DNA from: Syntrophobacterales bacterium
GTDB taxonomy: Bacteria > Desulfobacterota > Desulfobaccia > Desulfobaccales > 0-14-0-80-60-11
Assembly: GCA_020052215.1 (NCBI GenBank)
Contig: JAGVPN010000179.1
Location: forward strand, 1 to 12,288
Length of the DNA: 12,288 bases
Direction of reading: 5' to 3'
Positions 7,641 through 12,288 of the stretch are shown here, one piece after another; the first letter of the stretch is position 1; each line of letters opens with the position of its first letter. The notes beneath the pieces were generated by a model, which had not been told where the DNA came from, made no database searches, and saw only the letters and a list, made by a program, of their open reading frames with translations. The position numbers and the translations under genes were made by a program.

Positions 7641-7669
7641 TTTTTATTTCTATCTTGAGAAAATGTCAA
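7641..7669 (-). promoter_or_regulatory. Candidate sigma-70 promoter of the synthase-exporter operon
   Basis: On the minus strand a perfect TTGACA (7669-7664) is followed, after exactly 17 bp, by TAAAAA (7646-7641), which matches four of six positions of the -10 consensus. Transcription would begin near 7634, giving a leader of about 35 nt that includes the G-rich ribosome-binding region. The surroundings are AT-rich. Assignment is by eye only; another TATAAT hexamer occurs at 7804-7799 but lacks a good -35. Confidence 0.5.
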
Positions 7670-7853
7670 TGAGATTTGTATTAATAAACAGATTAACTCC
7701 CCCATCCCACCCACTGACATCACTGCATCTTACCACAACTGAACCAAATTTATCACAAAAAAATCTCCTCTCTCCTGATATATCGGCAAATATCAAAAAT
7801 TATAACATTTTTTTTGTTACTCTGTGCTTCGGAAAAATTTTCAGCAAGGCTGT

Positions 7854-7956
7854 CGGGCTGGCTCGCCCCCGGCGGGAGGTGGAATTCACGCCACCAATCG
7901 CCGGCGAACCTGGCCTGAAGCCTATCTCCCCTGGGGCTCAGTTCGAGCAACGCCCG
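7854..7956. other. Possible structured RNA or regulatory element (three-way junction)
   Basis: The sequence can form a closing stem with two helices: CGGGC 7854-7858 with GCCCG 7952-7956, and GCTCG 7861-7865 with CGAGC 7944-7948. It encloses two hairpins. The first pairs CCGGCG (7869-7874) with CGCCGG (7899-7904), then, past a 3x3 internal loop, GGTGG (7878-7882) with CCACC (7891-7895). The second pairs CTGA(A)GCC (7915-7922) with GGCTCAG (7935-7941). I do not recognise a known riboswitch or small-RNA family, and the orientation cannot be decided. On the minus strand it would lie about 255 bp upstream of the synthase start and upstream of the proposed promoter. GC-rich DNA can fold by chance, so this is tentative. 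Confidence 0.25.
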
Positions 7957-8117
7957 GCGTCCACAGTCAGGGCCATCGGTGGAAGCTTTACCCATTAGAG
8001 TTCGGCCACAGGTTTAAAGTTAATAAAATGGCCCGGGTTTCCGATACGATCCCCTGGCGCTTACAGATGCCATCTCCCCAGCGGCCTGGCCTGGGTAAAA
8101 TCCAAATCTGGGAGGAT

Positions 8118-9482
8118 TCATGACTGCTCCTGGACCCCGCCCAACAGGCGTCGTATGGCCCGGGCCTGGTCCGGCGTGATGGTGGGATGGGCATCAGGAC
8201 AAAACTTCCGGTATTCCTCCGCCGTGATGGACTGGGAAGCAGGGGGCCCCTGGTTGAGAACGACGTAGCACTTTCTGGCCAAACGGCTCATTTCCAGGTA
8301 TTTGGCGGTCCAGAGCGGCAGGCTGAAAAGCTGCCCGCACACCATCGCTGCCAGGATGGCCCCTCCCAGAACATTGGCCCATGGTCGCGACGGCAGCCTG
8401 GCGGCCAACAGGCGCCAGGCAATTCCCACCAAAAGCAGGGCGCCGATCAAGGTAAAGATGTCGTAACGGGCCACAAAAGCCTGACTCACCGAACGCTGAT
8501 AACGGGTCAGGGAGACCAGGAAGAAAGGCAGGAGGTTGGCCAACAGAGCCCAAAGGGCCAAACGTTTATCCGTCCTCTCGCCCCAATGCCAGATTGCCGC
8601 CAAACTCGCGGTCAACAGGGCTACCCCGGCGATGTAAGCCGGGATGGGAAAGTGGTAATGACCCCAAAACAGGTACAGAAAGGGGGACACCAGGGCGCCG
8701 CACAGGAGGTGGAAAAGATAGGCGGGGCCGGGCAGACCGGAAAATACCTGAAAATTGCGGCTGGCGGCGGCGTTCAGACCGGCAAACTGGAAATAGCCCA
8801 CGGCGAACAGGACAGACACCAGGCCGACTACCCCGGCAACCGCCCAGAAGGCGCCCCAGGATCCCCTGTCCCCCATGAGGAGAATATAGAGGGGTAAAGC
8901 CAGGAGCCCGAGCAGCGGGTAATTGTGGGAGAGTATGGACAAGGCGCTACACACGCCAATGCCCCAGAGTTTGCCGCCCGAGGGGGCGTGCAGATAGCGG
9001 TCGGTTAAAAGCAGCGCCCCCAGAAAAAACCCCAGGCTCAAGAGATAGCCGAAATAAAAGGCATTCCAGGCAGTGGCGTGATGGACTGCGGCTATGGCGT
9101 AGAGCAGGCTCAGGGTTAAAGCCAGCCCGGGCTCCCAGTGCCGCCGGAAAAAGTTATAGAGCAGAAACGCATTCACACCGGTACCCAGGCAATTGATCAA
9201 CACCAAAAAGGAGTACTGTTCCCCGGCAATTTTTACCAAGCCATAGTAAAGCAGGTGAAAGAAGGGGAACCATTGCTCTCCATCCGGGGCGACGAGGTAT
9301 TGTCCGAAAGGACGCTCCGCCATTTGGATAAGGGCGGTCCAATCGTCTAATATATAGAAAAAAACCGGTCTCCAGAAGATTATTACCGGCAAAGCCAGCA
9401 GCACCAGCAGCACCAGGAGCGGGTGAATCGACGAGAAAGCCGGTTTTGCGTCCCCGAAGTTTGGCGTCTCACCCGGCTGCAT
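8118..9482 (-). CDS. GT-C-like integral membrane glycosyltransferase or polysaccharide-assembly protein
   Basis: This is a 454-residue protein with about ten or more hydrophobic segments. The first (about 20-44) is followed immediately by LDDW (45-48), an acidic motif placed where GT-C glycosyltransferases carry their metal or catalytic aspartates. APDGEQWFPFFHLLYYG (about 65-81) resembles the substrate loop of that group. The C-terminal 70 residues are soluble and charged. GT-C enzymes transfer sugars from polyprenyl-phosphate donors on the outer face of the inner membrane. The exact donor and acceptor cannot be read from the sequence. I chose the ATG at 9482, which lies 23 bp after the upstream gene's stop. 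A longer frame reaches back to 9623 but would overlap the upstream gene by 118 bp with a poor N-terminus. It pairs with the O-antigen-ligase-like gene in a two-gene operon. Confidence 0.75.
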   Translation of the reverse strand: MQPGETPNFGDAKPAFSSIHPLLVLLVLLALPVIIFWRPVFFYILDDWTALIQMAERPFGQYLVAPDGEQWFPFFHLLYYGLVKIAGEQYSFLVLINCLGTGVNAFLLYNFFRRHWEPGLALTLSLLYAIAAVHHATAWNAFYFGYLLSLGFFLGALLLTDRYLHAPSGGKLWGIGVCSALSILSHNYPLLGLLALPLYILLMGDRGSWGAFWAVAGVVGLVSVLFAVGYFQFAGLNAAASRNFQVFSGLPGPAYLFHLLCGALVSPFLYLFWGHYHFPIPAYIAGVALLTASLAAIWHWGERTDKRLALWALLANLLPFFLVSLTRYQRSVSQAFVARYDIFTLIGALLLVGIAWRLLAARLPSRPWANVLGGAILAAMVCGQLFSLPLWTAKYLEMSRLARKCYVVLNQGPPASQSITAEEYRKFCPDAHPTITPDQARAIRRLLGGVQEQS

Positions 9483-9505
9483 GTTTGATGGTCTGGAAAT
9501 GGTTA

Positions 9506-10753
9506 TTATCCTATCGGCGTTTGAGGAGCATAGCTTGAATTTTCCCGGGCATGCGGCCCCGCGGTTGCCGGGCCCACCCCCCTGGACGGAATAAGTCCCA
9601 GGAGCAGGTGGAAAAACCAGCAACTTTGGGGAAAGAGCAGCCCGTCAAAGAGTTGAAAATGCACCAGCCCCACGGTCAAGGGAAACAGGAGCACCAGGGG
9701 ATGTAAGAATAGCCCGGGCGCGGGTTTGAAGGCCAGGCCCGCCAACCTCGTCAGGAGAATTCCCAGGGCGGCCAGGTAGGTCAGGGTGAAAGGCAACCCC
9801 AGACCCACCAGCAAAGTCAGAAACTGGTTATCGGCACTGACAATATCCTGAGTGAGGCGCGCAAACTGCTCCTTGGTGACCGCGGGGTAGGTGGTCTGAT
9901 AATCCTGCACAAATTTTTCCCGGGGAGACCGAAGGCCGATCCCGAGCCAGGGATACTTTTTGACAATACTCCAGGAAAAGGGAAAACTTTCCACCCGATA
10001 AGCCGGATAGGCCATGGAAAACTTGTGCCAGATGATTTTTTGATGAAACACCCCCACCACCATGGCCATGACCAGGCAGATGAGTACAAAATACTTCCAT
10101 CGCAGGGTCCCGAAGAAGGCGCCCACCAGGCAGACCCCCAGGGGGATGAATACCACGGATATCCGCTCGCTGAGGCACAGCGTGATATAGCTGAGGCCCA
10201 GGAGGATGATGGCCAACACCATCAAGGGCCGCGACTTTTGACCCAACAGGGCCAGGGGCGCAAAGGACAGCAGGAGAATCACATTGGTGAGGGGGTGGCT
10301 GCGGTCGATGATAAAATGCTCGATATAGCCGGTGATGAAGTACCCCAGGAAGCTTAAGAACAGCAGCCCGCCCAATATCCACAGGCAGAGCCAGGTAAAC
10401 CGGCGCTGGTTTTCCGGAGTTTGCAGCAGGATCCGGGCGCACCAGAATCCTCCCAACCCGGAGGCCAGCAAGACGAACACCCGAAAGGAAGAAGATAAAG
10501 GCGTGAGGCTGAACAGGGCGCTGACCCCGGCTATCACCGCCAGGGCCACGGAAATCAAAAATTCCGGCGACTTGAGGTTGATGGCGCCTCGACCCCCGAA
10601 GACCACCGCCACGGTCAAGGTGAGGAAGCACAACAGGCCCGAAAACAGGTTGGTTCTTTCCCCAGCAACCAACAAGAAGGACGGGTGCTGGAAGGCCAAC
10701 TGGCAGGAGGTGACGGCAAAAAAGATCCAGATAATTTTTTCCGATCTGGTCAT
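9506..10753 (-). CDS. O-antigen ligase/polymerase-like membrane protein (Wzy_C/WaaL superfamily)
   Basis: The product is a 415-residue polytopic protein with roughly ten to twelve hydrophobic segments. A larger periplasmic loop (about 245-310) carries the superfamily hallmarks: an arginine after a transmembrane stretch (LSERISVVFIP, about 195-204), YPWLGIGLRSP (267-277) and SADNQFLTLLVGLGLPF (306-322), the counterpart of the HN.yL....GlpG motif. Such proteins transfer or polymerise undecaprenyl-linked glycans at the periplasmic face. Ligase and polymerase cannot be separated from sequence alone. I chose the ATG at 10753; a TTG at 10885 is in frame but has no ribosome-binding site and adds 44 weakly plausible residues. 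The gene is divergent from the family 2 glycosyltransferase and is followed after 23 bp by the GT-C gene. Confidence 0.82.
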   Translation of the reverse strand: MTRSEKIIWIFFAVTSCQLAFQHPSFLLVAGERTNLFSGLLCFLTLTVAVVFGGRGAINLKSPEFLISVALAVIAGVSALFSLTPLSSSFRVFVLLASGLGGFWCARILLQTPENQRRFTWLCLWILGGLLFLSFLGYFITGYIEHFIIDRSHPLTNVILLLSFAPLALLGQKSRPLMVLAIILLGLSYITLCLSERISVVFIPLGVCLVGAFFGTLRWKYFVLICLVMAMVVGVFHQKIIWHKFSMAYPAYRVESFPFSWSIVKKYPWLGIGLRSPREKFVQDYQTTYPAVTKEQFARLTQDIVSADNQFLTLLVGLGLPFTLTYLAALGILLTRLAGLAFKPAPGLFLHPLVLLFPLTVGLVHFQLFDGLLFPQSCWFFHLLLGLIPSRGVGPATAGPHARENSSYAPQTPIG

Positions 10754-10983
10754 TGCTGTCTGTTCGCCTGGGGCCGCCACACCGTTAACGTCAAGCGGTT
10801 TGCATTTTGGGAAAAATCTTAGTATGAACTTCAAGTAATAGGCCGAAATTACCAGCAAGGGCTTCCCTGCCCGCTTGACCCCCAATAGCCGGTTGCTGGC
10901 GAGGTGCGGAAGATTCGTCGGGTTGATCCACGCAACGCATTATTAACCTTAATTCTTAGCAGGTAATCAGGAGAAAGGGAAGT
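10754..10983. promoter_or_regulatory. Divergent intergenic region (230 bp)
   Basis: Two genes start outward from this stretch, so promoters for both should lie here. On the plus strand a TTGATC at 10923-10928 is followed about 18 bp later by CCTTAA, a weak match. The AT-rich TATTAACCTTAATTCTTA block (10941-10958) precedes the glycosyltransferase ribosome-binding site. No convincing promoter is visible on the minus strand. No operator-like palindrome was found by eye. Confidence 0.35.
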
Positions 10984-11763
10984 ATGCTATCCGGAAAAAA
11001 AGTGTTGGTGGTCATGCCTGCCTATAACGCCGCCCAAACCCTGGAACGTACCTTTAAGGACATCCCCTTTGACGTGGTGGATGAAGTCTTGCTGGTGGAC
11101 GACGCCTCCCACGATGAGACGGTGGAGGTGGCCCGGCGGCTGGGCATCCGGTGCTTTTTACATGAGCGGAACCTGGGCTATGGCGCCAACCAAAAAACCT
11201 GTTACACCGAGGCCCTGAAACTGGGCGCCGATATCGTGGTGATGGTACACCCCGATTACCAATATTCCCCCAAGATCATCCCGGCCCTGGCCGGTCTGGT
11301 GGCCAGCGGCGAATACGAGGTGGCCATCGGCTCCCGGATTTTGGGGGGCAAAGCCTGCCAGGGCGGCATGCCCCCCTATAAATATTTATTCAACCGCTTG
11401 CTTACCCTGTTCCAGAACCTGCTCCTGGGCGCCAAACTCTCCGAATATCACACGGGGTTTCGGGCCTTTTCCCGGAAAGTCCTGGAGACTCTCCCCCTGT
11501 GGGAGAACTCCGACGATTTTGTCTTCGACAACCAGATGCTGGCCCAGGTTATTTTCTTCGGCTTTCCCCTCGGCGAGGTTTCCTGTCCCACCCGCTATTT
11601 CCCGGAAGCCTCTTCCATCAATTTTCCCCGGAGCGTCAAATACGGCCTGGGAGTGTTGGAGACTTCGGTGAGATTCTTCCTGCAAAAGCGGGGCTTGACC
11701 CAGAGCCGCATCTTTTCCCCCCAGGGCCGGAGGCTGATGCCCCGGGGTTATAGCGGTTACTAA
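10984..11763 (+). CDS. Family 2 glycosyltransferase, dolichol-phosphate-mannose-synthase-like
   Basis: This is a 259-residue GT-A fold enzyme. The nucleotide-sugar binding start is [15 protein letters not shown] (6-20), followed by [11 protein letters not shown] (36-46), NLGYGANQ (63-70), the metal-binding region VMVHPDYQY (86-94, where the usual DxD is replaced by HPD), GSRILGG (116-122), [11 protein letters not shown] (155-165) and FDNQML (181-186). It lacks the C-terminal membrane helices of many relatives, so it is probably a peripheral cytoplasmic-face enzyme. The family moves a sugar from a nucleotide donor to a polyprenyl phosphate or a similar acceptor. That would supply substrate to the GT-C enzyme encoded nearby, but this link is inference. 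A strong ribosome-binding site, GGAGAAAGGGAAGT, precedes the ATG. The gene stands alone on the plus strand. Confidence 0.9.
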   Translation: MLSGKKVLVVMPAYNAAQTLERTFKDIPFDVVDEVLLVDDASHDETVEVARRLGIRCFLHERNLGYGANQKTCYTEALKLGADIVVMVHPDYQYSPKIIPALAGLVASGEYEVAIGSRILGGKACQGGMPPYKYLFNRLLTLFQNLLLGAKLSEYHTGFRAFSRKVLETLPLWENSDDFVFDNQMLAQVIFFGFPLGEVSCPTRYFPEASSINFPRSVKYGLGVLETSVRFFLQKRGLTQSRIFSPQGRRLMPRGYSGY

Positions 11764-11789
11764 AAGTTCTTTCCGACTGCTGATTTTCA

Positions 11790-11879
11790 AATCCCCCTAA
11801 GTCCCCCTTTTTCAAAGGGGGACTTTAACAGCAATTCCTTATAGTTCCCCCCTTTTCTAAAGGGGGGTTAGGGGGGATT
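11790..11879. repeat. C/G-tract double-hairpin inverted repeat (REP/MITE-like), likely bidirectional terminator
   Basis: The outer arms AATCCCCCTAA (11790-11800) and TTAGGGGGGATT (11868-11879) are near-perfect inverted copies. Inside are two independent hairpins: GTCCCCCTTT/AAAGGGGGAC (11801-11810 with 11814-11823, 10 bp, 3-nt loop) followed by TTT, and CCCCCCTTT/AAAGGGGGG (11847-11855 with 11859-11867, 9 bp). The two halves are themselves related to each other in inverted orientation. The element lies between two convergent genes and could terminate transcription from both sides. I recall similar sequences being frequent between genes in some environmental Desulfobacterota and other genomes; copy number here cannot be judged. 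Confidence 0.8.
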
Positions 11880-11922
11880 AGAAGGCTTCCCATAACCGAA
11901 AAAACTTTTGGCAATTGCTATA

Positions 11923-12288
11923 TTATGCCGGCCCCGTCCCCTCGAAGCCTGCGGCCTGATCGGCATCCGGTCTGATACCCTCCCGCCAATCCTCCCCCAA
12001 TTCCGCCAGGGTCACCCCTGAAATCGGCCCGGTCTGCACCAGCCAGGTGAGAAAGGTGCGGATCTTAACGACGAACCGGCTGACCGCCGCCTCGGTGGGA
12101 AAGAGTCGGCTGGCCCCGGGCTGGAGTTCCGAGGAGTGAAAAAACATGGTGAGCACCCGGCCCCCCCGGCGGCGGTGGAGGCGGGCCGCCAGTTGCATGG
12201 ACACCAGGGGATACCAGGCCGGCTGTATCCCGACAACGGTCCCATAGCGAAATAAGCTTTGCAGACGGCGGCCCCAGGCGGGCGGCGC
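11923..12288 (-). CDS. Polysaccharide-deacetylase-like protein, C-terminal fragment (5' end beyond window)
   Basis: A minus-strand frame is open from the right edge to a TAA at 11925-11923, giving the last 121 residues. The segment LTMFFHSSELQPGASRLFPTEAAVSRF (about 48-74 of the visible part) resembles the conserved late motif of WalW-like polysaccharide deacetylases, where a histidine-serine-serine-glutamate element lies near the end of the NodB-type barrel, followed by a helix and a VTLAEL strand. These enzymes remove acetyl groups from glycans, often in exopolysaccharide loci, which suits the glycosyltransferase genes alongside. The catalytic N-terminal motifs are outside the window, so activity cannot be checked. 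A GTG at 12204 or an ATG at 12198 could be misread as a start, but the frame and similarity continue upstream to the edge. Confidence 0.62.
   Translation of the reverse strand, partial: APPAWGRRLQSLFRYGTVVGIQPAWYPLVSMQLAARLHRRRGGRVLTMFFHSSELQPGASRLFPTEAAVSRFVVKIRTFLTWLVQTGPISGVTLAELGEDWREGIRPDADQAAGFEGTGPA

Larger units (their letters stand above)
7600..8117. other. Intergenic region of 518 bp between the two minus-strand operons
   Basis: I see no convincing gene here. The segment 7640-7840 is strongly AT-rich and contains the candidate operon promoter and several A/T runs. The segment from about 7840 to 8010 is GC-rich and has the folding potential described separately. The remainder up to 8117 lies just past the stop of the GT-C gene. 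It contains a CCCGGGCC stretch followed by T/A-rich sequence on the minus strand, which could weakly aid termination, but no clear intrinsic terminator is visible. Confidence 0.6.

Noticed and set aside
7753..7995. An 80-residue minus-strand open frame in the 518-bp intergenic region
   Set aside because: It spans an abrupt GC-rich to AT-rich composition shift, has no recognisable domain or ribosome-binding site, and overlaps the potential RNA fold.
7276..7998. A 240-residue plus-strand open frame
   Set aside because: It is antisense to the synthase gene over half its length and then crosses AT-rich intergenic DNA; the residue composition is not protein-like.
9483..9623. N-terminal extension of the GT-C gene
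   Set aside because: It would overlap the O-antigen-ligase-like gene by 118 bp and adds 47 residues rich in G and P with no homologous look.
10754..10885. TTG start of the O-antigen-ligase-like gene
   Set aside because: It has no ribosome-binding site and the ATG at 10753 gives a normal first transmembrane helix. It cannot be wholly excluded, since the added segment includes a hydrophobic stretch.
11790..11879. CRISPR array
   Set aside because: There are only two inverted half-units, with no regular spacers and no cas genes.

Overview
The window looks like chromosome of a Gram-negative bacterium, most likely a member of the Desulfobacterota (former Deltaproteobacteria). The evidence is moderately GC-rich DNA, a TolC-type outer-membrane protein plus a periplasmic adaptor (so two membranes), dense minus-strand operons with overlapping or nearly abutting genes, and a C/G-tract palindromic repeat of the kind often seen between genes in such genomes. 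The taxonomic call is inference; no RNA gene or other phylogenetic marker is present.

Positions 1-7599 hold one apparent minus-strand operon of seven genes. In transcription order they are: a serine palmitoyltransferase-like alpha-oxoamine synthase (6301-7599), a MacB/FtsX-type ABC permease (5095-6270), its LolD-like ATPase (4392-5102), a TolC-family outer-membrane channel (2909-4375), an HlyD/RND-type periplasmic adaptor (1969-2937), a YghO/BcerS-like GNAT N-acyltransferase (815-1951), and the N-terminal 270 residues of a polytopic GT-C-like membrane protein that runs off the left edge (1-810). Gaps are 4 to 30 bp and two junctions overlap. A candidate sigma-70 promoter with a perfect TTGACA -35 lies 40-70 bp upstream of the first gene. 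The first enzyme would make a 3-keto long-chain base from an amino acid and an acyl thioester, and the sixth belongs to the family of the bacterial ceramide synthase. The four genes between them encode a complete tripartite ABC exporter. The simplest reading is a sphingoid-lipid synthesis and export operon; this is the main finding. Ceramide reductase and a dedicated acyl carrier protein are not in the window.

Positions 7600-8117 are non-coding. The part next to the synthase gene is AT-rich and holds the promoter. The part at about 7850-7960 is GC-rich and can fold into a compact three-way junction of unknown identity.

Positions 8118-11763 form a surface-polysaccharide locus: a GT-C-like membrane glycosyltransferase (8118-9482) and an O-antigen ligase/polymerase-like protein (9506-10753) on the minus strand, and a divergent family 2 glycosyltransferase (10984-11763) on the plus strand. 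A double-hairpin inverted repeat (11790-11879) separates this last gene from a convergent gene truncated by the right edge (11923-12288), the C-terminus of a polysaccharide-deacetylase-like protein. The whole window is therefore devoted to the cell envelope.
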